Assembly: GCA_020847045.1 (NCBI GenBank)
Contig: JADLCT010000066.1
Span: 32,223-96,222 of the forward strand
Length of the DNA stretch: 64,000 nucleotides
DNA from: Bryobacterales bacterium
Lineage (GTDB): Bacteria; Acidobacteriota; Terriglobia; Bryobacterales; Bryobacteraceae
Direction: 5' to 3'
Part shown: positions 1 through 8,995 of the stretch, in pieces
Position numbering within the stretch: position 1 is the first letter of the stretch
How the letters are laid out: each line of letters starts with the position of its first letter
Made by a program: the position numbers and the translations under genes
Notes under the pieces: model-generated
Told to the model about the DNA's origin: nothing
Database searches by the model: none
Seen by the model: only the letters and a program-made list of their open reading frames with translations

Positions 1-31
1 CACACCCCCTCCGTTTGTTGAGCTGGCCTTC

Positions 32-229
32 TTAGCCCTGGGTCGAAGCCTGGGTCATCACGCTCGAAATCTTCGAGAAGATCGTGCTGATGCTCGCGGC
101 GACGGACGGCATGATCGCGCCAGCGGCGACGGCCACGAAGCCGGCCATCAAAGCGTATTCAATGAGGTCCTGACCACGGGTGTCTTTCCAGATCCGCAGC
201 TTCCAAACCAGGTTGGCAAAGTTTTTCAT
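32..229 (-). CDS. Flp-type (type IVb) pilin
   Basis: A 65-residue prepilin, probably the major subunit of a tight-adherence (Tad/Flp) pilus assembled across the envelope. A short basic leader ends in the prepilin-peptidase site, where a glycine is followed by QDLIEYALMAGF. This gives the canonical mature N-terminus with Glu at position 5 and Tyr at position 6, then one hydrophobic helix and a short Ser/Thr-rich tail. I chose the ATG at 229 because a GGAGAGGAG ribosome site lies just upstream and the conserved leader begins there; a longer in-frame start at 304 adds non-conserved residues. No tad assembly genes lie in the window; they could be beyond position 1. Confidence 0.9.
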   Translation of the reverse strand: MKNFANLVWKLRIWKDTRGQDLIEYALMAGFVAVAAGAIMPSVAASISTIFSKISSVMTQASTQG

Positions 230-368
230 GACTCTTTTTCTCCTCTCCCTGCAAAGGGGCTTGTGTCTTGCTGAGTCAAAAGTACCATCCGTGGGGTTCA
301 CCACAAATCAGGAAGAACTCTTAGTCTCTTAGGCAATTCCAACCGAAGGGATACCCTGCCGTCGCCCG

Positions 369-395
369 CCTTGGAGTAGCCCTGTGGCTCCAAGG
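369..395 (-). terminator. Hairpin downstream of membrane protein gene
   Basis: An 8-bp inverted repeat (CCTTGGAG at 369-376, CTCCAAGG at 388-395) with a short loop lies 12 bases past the stop of the gene ending at 407 and upstream of the pilin. No T-run follows on the minus strand, so intrinsic termination is uncertain. It may instead be an RNA-stabilising or attenuating hairpin that separates the highly expressed pilin from the upstream genes. Confidence 0.45.
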
Positions 396-406
396 GCCTT
401 ACGCCC

Positions 407-1675
407 TCACTTTGTCCCCGGAACAAAACAATACGCCTCGCCGCCCGCCTCCGCATTCAACTCAATCTCTTCCCGCCGCCGCCCCTGCATGATCTCCAAT
501 GAATAGAAGACGATATCGCTACCGTAAGGAAAGCATCGAACCCGTACTGTCCCGGCCGTCCGGCGGCTGTAGGCGAGCAGTTCTTCGGTGGACCGGGCGC
601 GCTCCTCGTACTGCCCCAGTTTCTTCGTCCAAAGATAAATACAGTTGTGGAGCACCATCGCCGCGCCCACGGCCACCAGCACACCTCTCCTACCAGTGAG
701 TCGTGGTAGCGCTTTCACAAAGGCCGCCCCCACCACCAGCGCCAACCCGGCACTCGCCCAGTATGTGTGCCGGCTCGGCACCCTCGGCATATACGTCAGA
801 AACACATAGGGCAGGAAGGTGAGCACAATCCAGATGCCCGCCGTCCACAGCACCCGCCCAAACTCCCGCCGCAACGCCACCAACCCGGCCACCAGCGCCA
901 GCAAACCCCAAAACCAGAACAGGCGGCCGGTGCTGATCAACAGTGTGGCCAGAAACGGCGCCGACACGCTGAATGTCCCGTCGTTGAAATGCAGATGGCT
1001 CTGCTTGGCCACGAAAATGGCGTGTGTATAGAGTGCGGCCACAACGCCCATGCCCACCGCCAGCGGCAGCCAGCGGCGCCAGTTCAGCCTGCCGGCCAGT
1101 CCGTAGGCTCCCAACACCAGTCCCACAACCACCGCCGACTCCTTCGACAGCAGCGCCAGACCATAGCTCACCACCGAAATCACCAACCACCACGCTCGCG
1201 CGCCCCGGCTCCACCGCAGCCCCGCCCAAATCGCCAGGCAGCCAAACAGGAACACCAGCAGCTCCGGCATGGCCGAAATCCACACCACCGCCTCCTGATG
1301 CCCTTCGTACACGGCGAAAAAGCAGGCCGAAACCGCCGCCACCCAGCCGCCCATCCCGGCTTCCCGGACAAGGGCAAACACCAGCAGGCAGTTCAAGAAG
1401 TGCACCACCAGGCAGAACGCCGCCGGGGGCGTGGCGACCGGACCGAACCAGTGGTCCAGCACCCAGGTCACCCAGAGCGCTGTTGCCCGGCACCGGTACA
1501 GCGCGTCGGCGAACAGCGTCTTCTGCCCCTCCCACGAGCCATACATCCGGGCCAGTCCGATTTGCAGATAGTCGTCGCTAATCAGCGGTAGTCGAAAAAA
1601 TGGCAGGTATGCGAGCAGACACAGCAAAGCCGCCGCCGCCGCAACCCTCCCCCAAGAAGGTTCGGTCATCCCCAT
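407..1675 (-). CDS. Polytopic membrane protein, GT-C/PMT-like glycosyltransferase candidate
   Basis: A 422-residue integral membrane protein with about ten hydrophobic helices. The first is followed by an outward loop containing ISDDYLQIG, an acidic pair in the position where GT-C enzymes (PMT/ArnT-type, using lipid-linked sugars) carry their catalytic Asp. The loop after helix 2 contains tryptophans and an HW pair, also common in that fold. No family-specific C-terminal domain is recognised, so the assignment is structural only. It begins 30 bases after the glycosyltransferase-RimI gene and is probably co-transcribed with it, which supports a cell-surface glycan role. A second ATG two codons later (1669) is an equally possible start. 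Confidence 0.55.
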   Translation of the reverse strand: MGMTEPSWGRVAAAAALLCLLAYLPFFRLPLISDDYLQIGLARMYGSWEGQKTLFADALYRCRATALWVTWVLDHWFGPVATPPAAFCLVVHFLNCLLVFALVREAGMGGWVAAVSACFFAVYEGHQEAVVWISAMPELLVFLFGCLAIWAGLRWSRGARAWWLVISVVSYGLALLSKESAVVVGLVLGAYGLAGRLNWRRWLPLAVGMGVVAALYTHAIFVAKQSHLHFNDGTFSVSAPFLATLLISTGRLFWFWGLLALVAGLVALRREFGRVLWTAGIWIVLTFLPYVFLTYMPRVPSRHTYWASAGLALVVGAAFVKALPRLTGRRGVLVAVGAAMVLHNCIYLWTKKLGQYEERARSTEELLAYSRRTAGTVRVRCFPYGSDIVFYSLEIMQGRRREEIELNAEAGGEAYCFVPGTK

Positions 1676-1705
1676 TACGATTCATCAACCCTAAGGCTTT
1701 GAATA

Positions 1706-3787
1706 TTAGCAGCTTTTTAGAATGAGCGCGTCTTCCTCGGGATCCCGGTAGTACGCCCGCCGCCGCCCCACAGCCTCGAATCCCATCCCCTCATACAGCT
1801 TCCGCGCCGCCCCGTTTGACTCCCGCACTTCCAGAAACCACTCTCCGGGCAGCACCCGCATGGCGTGCTCCAGAAGACGCCGCGCCACACCCTGTCGCCG
1901 CCACTCCACGGCCACCGCCAGATTCAGCACCTCATGCTCGCCCGCCGCCACCGCGCGAACCGCGATGAAGCCCGCCACCTCTCCCGCCACCTCGGCAATC
2001 CATGTCGTCTCGCGGGGATACCCCGACAGATCCCACTGCGCCGCCTCCTGCGTGGACGACTGGATGGAGTTCACCGCCCCGGCGTCACTTTCCTCCAACC
2101 CCCGTATGCGAAGCGGACTGCCCGCCAGCCCGCGCCAAAGGTCTCGCTGCCGCATGCCGAGCGGCGCCCATCCGAAGTGCAACCTCGCATGGGCCATGGC
2201 CGCCCTGGCCAGCGCCTGGCGCCGCGCCGGATCCTCCAAAAGCGCCGCTACCGCTCCGGCGAACTCCGCGGCACCGCTGGCGATCATTACGCTCTCACCG
2301 CTGACCAGCCCCAAACCATCCACGCCCGAGGGCGTCGAGACCATGGCCCGCCCCGCCGCCATCGCCTCCAAAGCTTTCAGGTTCGTGCCGGCCGAAAACA
2401 GCGTTGGGACCACCACCAGGTTCGAGGAGCGGTACAGCGGCGCCACATCGGCGACGAATTCATGCAACTCCAGCCCGGGACCCTCGGGTAGCGCCCCTTG
2501 TCCGGTAAACGACTGCCAGTGCGCCTGCGCTTGAGGGCCGGCCACCACCGTCAGACGCACCCCTGGACACTGCTCGCGCACGCGCGGCCACACCTCGTCC
2601 CAGAGAAACCGGAACGCTGCCGCATTGGGAAAATGGCGTAGCGATCCGACGAACAGAACATTCATCCCCGTTGGTTCCGGCACAAAGGCGAACCGGCGGA
2701 GATCAACGCCGTTCGGAATCACGGCGCAACGCCTTCCGGCCAGTTCCTCGTCTTTCTGCGACATCGCCACCACGTGCGGAAACCGGCTCAGGGCCTGACG
2801 TTCGAAACGGCGCCAGCGCCACCAGTTCCACCACGCGCCCGGCCCAGGCGTCCGTTCGCAAATCTGCCGGTAGAGGTCGAAGGTGATGTCGTGCTCCACC
2901 AGCACGTCCCCGCGATAACCGGCCAACTGCGTGAACTCCACCTGCACGGGCGAGCCGGGGTGCTCGCGCCGGAATCGCTCCAACGCTCGATCCATCGCGG
3001 GCGACCTGTACTCCCTCGTTTCGGCCGGAGCGATTGTCGTCCAACGCGGTTCGTGATATTGGGGCTTGCGCACATAGGTGACCCGCCGGCAAAACTCCTC
3101 CAACGGTCCCTCCATCGGCGTCTCGCCGGGCTCCAGAAAGCTGAACAGGTGGATATCGAACTCCACGGCGGCCTCGCGTAGCAGATGAAACATGCGCACC
3201 GCCCCACCATGCGTAAGGGGCCACGGCGTGAAAGGAGTCAGCACGGCAACGGTGGCCCGCGCGCGCGCGGCCGGGCGTCCCTTGACCACCACCACCTCAT
3301 CCGGCGCATGCGTCTTCCGGTGCGGCAGCGGCCACCACGCCGGACGCGCCCGCGCGGCGTCCAGCGGAACGCCCGCCAGGAACAGCCACGCCGTCAAAAC
3401 GTCCCACACGCGCAAGTGCAGCCGCTCCATCCGCACATTGAACGCCAGCACGCGCCCCGGCGCCAGCAAGAATGCCGCCTGCCGCAACGCCTCACCCTGC
3501 TCCCCCGCCCCAAACATCACGGCCACCATGCCCAACCGTTTCCCCGGCAACTTCGAGCGGATGCGCAACGCCAGTTCCACAGCCGTCCCGCGGCCCACCT
3601 GCAGAGCACACTGGCCCTCCACCGCCTTCGCCGATACCACCACATGCCTGTATTGCGGAAGCAACGATTCCACCTCGGCCTGCATCCGCGCGCACAGCTC
3701 CTCCGGCCCGCTCCACAGGGTTACCACAACCGGATCCGGGTCATAGCCGAGCGCCGCCAGCACGCGCCGCTTCCACCGCTTCCACAT
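1706..3787 (-). CDS. Glycosyltransferase (GT4-like) fused to RimI-type N-acetyltransferase
   Basis: A 693-residue fusion. Residues about 1-150 form an unassigned N-terminal region. Residues about 180-545 form a GT-B glycosyltransferase: an N-terminal lobe with a Gly-Gly-Ala motif (HGGAVRMFHLL) and a GT4-like C-terminal lobe with NVLFVGSLRHFPN, a later APLYRSSNLVVVPTLFSAGT segment and KALEAMAAGRAMV. From about 555 to the end is a GNAT domain with the acetyl-CoA loop WRRQGVARRL and the RimI-like ending LEVRESNGAARKLYEGMGF, followed by a YYRDPEEDALIL tail. RimI acetylates the N-terminal alanine of ribosomal protein S18. Whether that is the role here is unknown. The ATG overlaps the MFS stop by one base (TGATG); a GTG one codon earlier is also possible. 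Confidence 0.85.
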   Translation of the reverse strand: MWKRWKRRVLAALGYDPDPVVVTLWSGPEELCARMQAEVESLLPQYRHVVVSAKAVEGQCALQVGRGTAVELALRIRSKLPGKRLGMVAVMFGAGEQGEALRQAAFLLAPGRVLAFNVRMERLHLRVWDVLTAWLFLAGVPLDAARARPAWWPLPHRKTHAPDEVVVVKGRPAARARATVAVLTPFTPWPLTHGGAVRMFHLLREAAVEFDIHLFSFLEPGETPMEGPLEEFCRRVTYVRKPQYHEPRWTTIAPAETREYRSPAMDRALERFRREHPGSPVQVEFTQLAGYRGDVLVEHDITFDLYRQICERTPGPGAWWNWWRWRRFERQALSRFPHVVAMSQKDEELAGRRCAVIPNGVDLRRFAFVPEPTGMNVLFVGSLRHFPNAAAFRFLWDEVWPRVREQCPGVRLTVVAGPQAQAHWQSFTGQGALPEGPGLELHEFVADVAPLYRSSNLVVVPTLFSAGTNLKALEAMAAGRAMVSTPSGVDGLGLVSGESVMIASGAAEFAGAVAALLEDPARRQALARAAMAHARLHFGWAPLGMRQRDLWRGLAGSPLRIRGLEESDAGAVNSIQSSTQEAAQWDLSGYPRETTWIAEVAGEVAGFIAVRAVAAGEHEVLNLAVAVEWRRQGVARRLLEHAMRVLPGEWFLEVRESNGAARKLYEGMGFEAVGRRRAYYRDPEEDALILKSC

Positions 3788-4980
3788 CACGCCTCACGCG
3801 CCGTCACACGCAGCACCACCCAGCCCAACAACGGCATCACGGCCACCGCCGCGCACACGGGCACGAAGCCGTGCCGGTCCACCATCGAACCCACAAACGG
3901 CGACAGCACGGTCTGCATCAGCCCGTAAGCCATGGTCAACGCCGCGACTCCGGTCGCCGCGCGTTCGGTTCCAAACAGGTCGATCGGCATCGCGTACGTG
4001 TTCACGCTGTAGGCCACCGTCCAAAAGAAGCTCCAGCAGATCACCGCCGTCGCCAGCACCGTAGACGGCGCCAGCGGGGCCAGCGCCGTCGCCAGCAGAG
4101 CCAGTGACGCCACGCCCACGGCCCGAAGCCGCGCCTGGGTGAGCGGCGCGCCGCGGCGAGCGAAGCGGTAGGACAGCGAACCGCCCGCCAAACCGCCCAA
4201 CGCCGCGAACAGCGGTGGAATCCAGGCAAACTGCAGGTTCGCCTCCTGCTGCGTGAGCCCCCGCACCTTCACCAGGAACACCGTCGTCCAGTTCATCCAC
4301 AAGCTGTAAATGGTCATCGACAGGATGTTGGCCGCGATCAGACCCCACAACCGCCGGTCGCGCGCCAGCTCGCTCAGAGCCGCCCCCTTGCCGCGCTGCT
4401 CCTCGTGGGCCCTCGGCACCGCGCGCGCCACGGCCAGCCAGAGCGGTATCCAGAGAAAACCCAAGAGTCCCGCGGCCACGAACGCCATCCGCCACCCGTA
4501 CGACGCATGGAATCCGCTGGCCATCACCGGCGCCACCACCATGCCGATGCTGATCCCGATCTGACCGAACGCGGAACCCAGCGCCCTCTCACCGGCCGCC
4601 AGATACAAAGCCACCGCCTTGCCGCTGGCCGGCAGGTTGCCCGACTCGGCCACGCCCAGCGCCGCCCGGCAGGCCATCAGACCCAGGAACCCCGTTGTCA
4701 TCCCCGTCGCCACGCCAACGGCCGACCATGCCGCAATCGACACCACGATGCCCGTGTTCAACCCGGCGCGGTCGATGAATACGCCCGCCAGCGGCGCCGT
4801 CAGCGCATAGGCCAGAGAGAAGATCGAAACGATGGTTCCATACTGCGCCAGCGTGAGTCCGAACTCGCTCTGGATCGCCGGCGCCAGCGCCGCCAGCAAC
4901 TGCCTGTCGATGAAGCTCAAGGAACTGGCCAGCGTGAAGACGAACATGGCCAGCCAGCGCAAACGGTGCGGCTCGTTCAT
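3787..4980 (-). CDS. Major facilitator superfamily transporter
   Basis: A 397-residue secondary transporter with 12 predicted helices. It carries the early FIDRQLLAALAPAIQ signature typical of anion/organic-acid symporters (ACS-like) and the short loop-2 MFS motif around GVFIDRAG. The substrate cannot be told from sequence. The start at 4980 overlaps the preceding stop by four bases (ATGA) and its own stop overlaps the next gene, so the genes from 6635 to 1706 form a translationally coupled operon. A longer reading frame extends into the upstream gene but has no conserved residues. Confidence 0.85.
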   Translation of the reverse strand: MNEPHRLRWLAMFVFTLASSLSFIDRQLLAALAPAIQSEFGLTLAQYGTIVSIFSLAYALTAPLAGVFIDRAGLNTGIVVSIAAWSAVGVATGMTTGFLGLMACRAALGVAESGNLPASGKAVALYLAAGERALGSAFGQIGISIGMVVAPVMASGFHASYGWRMAFVAAGLLGFLWIPLWLAVARAVPRAHEEQRGKGAALSELARDRRLWGLIAANILSMTIYSLWMNWTTVFLVKVRGLTQQEANLQFAWIPPLFAALGGLAGGSLSYRFARRGAPLTQARLRAVGVASLALLATALAPLAPSTVLATAVICWSFFWTVAYSVNTYAMPIDLFGTERAATGVAALTMAYGLMQTVLSPFVGSMVDRHGFVPVCAAVAVMPLLGWVVLRVTAREA

Positions 4981-6635
4981 TGTGTGAATTCGATCATGGC
5001 CGCCTCGCCCGCCACGCCCGCACGGGCATCCGTATTCGCACGGTACTCCACACGCACACGCCGCGCCGGCTTCTGCGGACCACAATGCAATGTCATTTCG
5101 CCCTGTCCGGCCAGCACCACCTTCGACGGATCGCTGATGGCCAGTTTGGTCACCTTTCCCGAGGCTTCTCTCACATGCAGCGTCAGGGCGCCCCGCGCAC
5201 ACTCCACCCGCTCCAATACGCCCGCCGCCTTGCCGTCCGCCGCCGGCCCATCCCACCACTCGACGGCGTTACCGGCGGAGGAGACCGGCCCACCACCGCT
5301 CAGTTTCGCATTCGCCTTTCGCTCGGCCGCCCGCACACGCTCCAGCGACTCCAGCCGCAGTTTCTCCAAGGCGGCCGCTTTTTCGTCCTCCACCTTCTTG
5401 CGTTCGGCTGCTTCGAGAGCCGCTCGCCGGGACTCCAGTTCGCGCCAGCGGTTCTCCATCCGCGCCGCTTCGGCCGGCGTGTCCGCCCATCGCGCGGCTT
5501 GCAGGTAACTCGCCGCGGAATCCTTGTATAGACGGCCCTCATACTGCCAACCGGCAAGCTGGCCCCACCACTCGCCGTGACGCGGTTCCAGCGAGAGCGC
5601 CTTCTTCATCCTGCCGATCTTGTGGCCCAGATCAGCCGTCTCCCCGGCAATGATCGCATGTGGCGCGGCCCACTTCGGATTCAACTCCGCCGCGCGCGCC
5701 AGCAGTTTCTCGCGACGCCCCGGGTCCTTCTCCTCCATCGCCGCCGCGAACCAGGCCGCCGCTGACTCGCTGCCCGCCTCGACGGCCTCGCCATACAATC
5801 CCGCCCCTTCCAGCACGGCGGGTGTCTTCATCCCCCCGTTCAACAGCGCGCGAAATGCGGACCGCCGTTCCGGGCCACGCCGCACAGCGGCCAGGGCCAG
5901 GCTTTGCTGTTCCGGGCTGATTTCGCGCTCGCGGTAATCGCGCTCGGGATTAACCGGCGCACCAATCCACTCCGCCGTACCGTACCGCCCGGACGCCCCC
6001 TGCGCCCTGGCCTGCGCCAGCATCTCTTCCGGCGGCTTGTCGTATGAATTTTTCAGCGCGGTCCGCAACGGGGCATCCTGTTGCAGGTTCGACAGCAGCA
6101 CGCGCATGCGCCCTTGATACTCCTCCGTGGCCGCCAGCAGGTGCAGCAGCATCCATTCCGGCGTCCGGTTCTCCAACGGCGGAGGCGCGCCCACTTGGAT
6201 TCGCGTAGCCTTCACCTCAATGTCCGCCAGCAGATCCAGCACCGCCGCTTCGTACGGCTTGGCCATCGGGCGCGCAGTGGATTCCCACAATTCGCGCGCG
6301 TACGCGCGCAACCACGCGCGGGGCAGTGGTTCGTCCGCCAGCCAGGCGCCGGTCCATGCTCCATCCTGCAGCATCAGTTCTCCGTCCGCCCGCAGCGTCT
6401 GGCTCTTACCGGGTTTGAACAGGACGATCTTCAGCGGCCAGCGGGGCTCCACCACGCTTTGCCCGCTCCACTTACCCACCAGGAAACGCATCTGGTCCAA
6501 GCGGTTCAACGCCGCGCGCGGTCCGCTGCCGCCGGCATCGCAATAGACATCCACAGCCCCTGACCGGAACAGACGCCAGTCCGCATGGAGGCCCCCCGCC
6601 ATGACGGCACACAACGCAAGCCAGCGCAGTACCAC
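4977..6635 (-). CDS. Secreted protein with TPR-like region and Lys/Glu-rich helix
   Basis: A 552-residue protein that I cannot assign to a named family. It opens with a signal peptide (VLRWLALCAVMAGGLHA) and reads from a GTG start at 6635. Residues about 20-250 resemble the secreted DUF seen in acidobacterial proteins that begin with W-R-hydrophobic and VYCD segments. The middle (about 250-400) has alternating Ala-rich helices compatible with tetratricopeptide repeats. Residues about 400-450 are a charged Lys/Glu/Arg helix, probably coiled coil. The end forms a small beta-rich segment. It is the first gene of the overlapping operon with the MFS transporter and glycosyltransferase; function unknown. 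Confidence 0.7.
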   Translation of the reverse strand: MVLRWLALCAVMAGGLHADWRLFRSGAVDVYCDAGGSGPRAALNRLDQMRFLVGKWSGQSVVEPRWPLKIVLFKPGKSQTLRADGELMLQDGAWTGAWLADEPLPRAWLRAYARELWESTARPMAKPYEAAVLDLLADIEVKATRIQVGAPPPLENRTPEWMLLHLLAATEEYQGRMRVLLSNLQQDAPLRTALKNSYDKPPEEMLAQARAQGASGRYGTAEWIGAPVNPERDYREREISPEQQSLALAAVRRGPERRSAFRALLNGGMKTPAVLEGAGLYGEAVEAGSESAAAWFAAAMEEKDPGRREKLLARAAELNPKWAAPHAIIAGETADLGHKIGRMKKALSLEPRHGEWWGQLAGWQYEGRLYKDSAASYLQAARWADTPAEAARMENRWRELESRRAALEAAERKKVEDEKAAALEKLRLESLERVRAAERKANAKLSGGGPVSSAGNAVEWWDGPAADGKAAGVLERVECARGALTLHVREASGKVTKLAISDPSKVVLAGQGEMTLHCGPQKPARRVRVEYRANTDARAGVAGEAAMIEFTQ

Positions 6636-6736
6636 CCCCGTACGGTATCACGTTTATTCTTACCCTCTCAGGCCGCTTCCCGCTCCCGCTACGCTATAAT
6701 CTCCGCTTGGCCGAGCTCGCCGGTCAAGAGGGAATT

Positions 6737-7792
6737 ATGACCATACCGACGACTTACATGGCGGCGCTGCTGCTATGCATTTTAAGCATGTTGTGCTGGG
6801 GCAGTTGGGCGAACACCATGAAACTCGCCCCTAAGTGGAGGTTCGAGCTTTATTACTTCGACTATGCCTTCGGCGTCATGCTCGCCGCCATACTCATCTG
6901 CTTCACATTCGGAACCTACGGCAGCGAAATCACCTTCCAGGACAACCTCACGATCATCCGCTTGCGGCCGGTCGGGTTTGCACTAGCCGCCGGCATTGTA
7001 TTTAACCTGGCCAACATGCTACTTGTAGCCGCCATCGCCGTGGCGGGCATGGCCGTGGCGTTTCCCGTGGGAATCGGACTGGCGCTCGTACTGGGCGTCG
7101 TGGTCAGCTACTTCATGCGCCCGCAAGGGAACCCCTCGTTCCTGTTCCTGGGCATGTCGGTCGTGTTACTCGCCATCGGACTGGCCGCCTTGGCCTACAA
7201 ACTTCTACAGGACGAACGGAACAAGCGCCAGCCTCTGGCCCCGGCTCCCGAAACCAAGCGCAAGCAACCCGTCCGCGTCTCGGCCTGGAAAGGACTGGTA
7301 CTGAGTGTTGTGGCCGGCGTGCTGATGGGCTCGTTCTACCCCCTGATCGAGATGACTCGCGGTTATGAAATCGAGATGGGCCCTTACGCCATCCTAATTG
7401 TCTTTGCCGCCGGCGTTCTGGGCAGCACGTTCCTGTTCAACATTTTCTTCATCACTCTGCCCATTCAAGGCAAACCGGTGCAGGTGACGGCTTACTTCAA
7501 GGGCACGGTGAAACAGCACCTGCTCGGCTTGGTGGGCGGCATGATCTGGTGCACCGGTCTGGCGGCGAATCTGGTGGCCTCCAGCGTTCCACCCGACGTG
7601 CACGTGGGGCCGGCAGTCAGTTATGGTTTGGGTCAGGGCGCGGTCATGATCAGCACTCTGTGGGGACTGCTTGCGTGGAAGGAGTTTTCCGATTCGCAGG
7701 AAAAGAGCCGCCTGTTCATATGGCTGTCGGTTCCCATCTTCATCGTGGGACTGACGCTCATCTCCGTTGCGCCGCTCTACGTGCGGAAATAG
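6737..7792 (+). CDS. GRP/RhaT-like sugar transporter (DMT superfamily)
   Basis: A 351-residue membrane protein with ten predicted helices. It has the N-terminal LCWGSWANTMK and the HVGPAVSYGLGQGAVMISTLWG segment typical of glucose/ribose-porter (GRP) and rhamnose-symporter relatives. A charged cytoplasmic loop (about 160-185) separates two five-helix halves. The ATG at 6737 is preceded by AGAGGGA, whereas an in-frame start ten codons earlier has no ribosome site. The gene is convergent with the AlaX gene, only 7 bases apart. Sugar specificity is not determinable. Confidence 0.8.
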   Translation: MTIPTTYMAALLLCILSMLCWGSWANTMKLAPKWRFELYYFDYAFGVMLAAILICFTFGTYGSEITFQDNLTIIRLRPVGFALAAGIVFNLANMLLVAAIAVAGMAVAFPVGIGLALVLGVVVSYFMRPQGNPSFLFLGMSVVLLAIGLAALAYKLLQDERNKRQPLAPAPETKRKQPVRVSAWKGLVLSVVAGVLMGSFYPLIEMTRGYEIEMGPYAILIVFAAGVLGSTFLFNIFFITLPIQGKPVQVTAYFKGTVKQHLLGLVGGMIWCTGLAANLVASSVPPDVHVGPAVSYGLGQGAVMISTLWGLLAWKEFSDSQEKSRLFIWLSVPIFIVGLTLISVAPLYVRK

Positions 7793-7799
7793 CCGCGCG

Positions 7800-8972
7800 C
7801 TAAGCCAGCAGCTTCCGCAACTCTGCTTCGAGCGTGTTCAGCGCAGTCTCCCCGGGAAGACTGCCTTGCGCCATCGCCGCGCTGCCGCCGCCGCGTCCTC
7901 CCGCCGCCGTCAGCAACGGTTTCAGTACCGAGCCCGCGTTCACTCCGGTCCCGGGTGAAGCCGCCATCAACACCGCCGGCGGTTGCGTGAACAACTCCAC
8001 CCACACCCCCGGACCACACGCGGCGAACTCCGTGGCCCGTTCGCGGGATGCATCGTCCATCGGTCCCGCGGTTCGTACAAACTCAACACACCACCCTCGC
8101 CCGTTTTTCACTGCCTGACCGAACCTGTCCCGCCCCTGGCGCCGCGCATTCTCTCCAGACAGCCGCCGCAATTCCTTTTCGGCCGCGGCCAACCGGCGGC
8201 CTTGCGCGGCCACCAGTTCATCCACACCCTCAAGAGGAGCTGAAAACAGGCGCGCCGTACGCGACAGTGCGCCGTAGTCGGCGCGCGCCTGCCGCACAGC
8301 CCGCATCCCGCACACAAACTCCAGCCGGACGTTGCCGCGTACCTTGTCGAGTTTCCGCAAGAGGATGGCGCCCACCTCGGCCGTGCTGCGGACATGCGTG
8401 CCGCCGCAGGCGCTACGGTCCAGGCCGTCGATAGCCACGACGCGCAAAGTTCCGCTGCGCTCGCTGGCCTTGCGAAGGCCAAGCTCTTCGCCGGGCTCAT
8501 GGTAGGACACCGTCACGGCGCGGGCCTCAAACACGGCGTCGTTGGCGAACCGTTCGGCTTCCAGCAGCAGCGAAGCATCGAGCGCGCCCGTGGCCAGATC
8601 AATGGTGGAGACCTCGCGCCCCATGTGGAAGCTCACCGTGGCCACGCCAAAGCGTTCCGACAGCACAGCCGAAAGAATGTGCTGCCCCGTGTGCTGCTGC
8701 ATGTGGTCGAAGCGCCTCTGCCAGTTGATGACGCACGCGGCCGGCCCCACGGCCGAACCGGCTTCCATGTGGTGTGCAATGCGGCCGCCGTCCTCCTCCT
8801 CCACCGCCAGCACGGCGACGCCATTGATCGTTCCCAAGTCGAAGGGCTGGCCACCCGAGGCGGGATAAAACGCCGTCTCGTCCAGATACACGCGGCGGCC
8901 CTCCTCCGCCAACACCCGTGCGTGAAATTCACGCAGATAGGAGTCGCCGTAGTAGAGCCGCCGGGTGTGCAT
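7800..8972 (-). CDS. AlaX-type alanyl-tRNA editing protein with DHHA1 domain
   Basis: A 390-residue trans-editing enzyme that likely hydrolyses Ser or Gly mischarged on tRNA-Ala. The N-terminus LYYGDSYLREFHARV matches AlaRS/AlaX domain I. The zinc site is clear: HTGQHILSA (about residue 92) and SACGGTH (about 185). The C-terminal third resembles a DHHA1 domain, including a GGRGGG loop close to the end, so this is a long AlaX form rather than full AlaRS; it has no aminoacylation domain. The ATG at 8972 aligns with the family start; a GTG two codons earlier is the alternative. It follows the TIGR03437 gene by about 23 bases. Confidence 0.88.
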   Translation of the reverse strand: MHTRRLYYGDSYLREFHARVLAEEGRRVYLDETAFYPASGGQPFDLGTINGVAVLAVEEEDGGRIAHHMEAGSAVGPAACVINWQRRFDHMQQHTGQHILSAVLSERFGVATVSFHMGREVSTIDLATGALDASLLLEAERFANDAVFEARAVTVSYHEPGEELGLRKASERSGTLRVVAIDGLDRSACGGTHVRSTAEVGAILLRKLDKVRGNVRLEFVCGMRAVRQARADYGALSRTARLFSAPLEGVDELVAAQGRRLAAAEKELRRLSGENARRQGRDRFGQAVKNGRGWCVEFVRTAGPMDDASRERATEFAACGPGVWVELFTQPPAVLMAASPGTGVNAGSVLKPLLTAAGGRGGGSAAMAQGSLPGETALNTLEAELRKLLA

Positions 8973-8995
8973 CCCCACGATGGTACCGTCGCGGG

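Noticed and set aside
230..368. Sigma54 promoter for the pilin
   Set aside because: TGGAATTGCC resembles one but the GG and GC dinucleotides are wrongly spaced.
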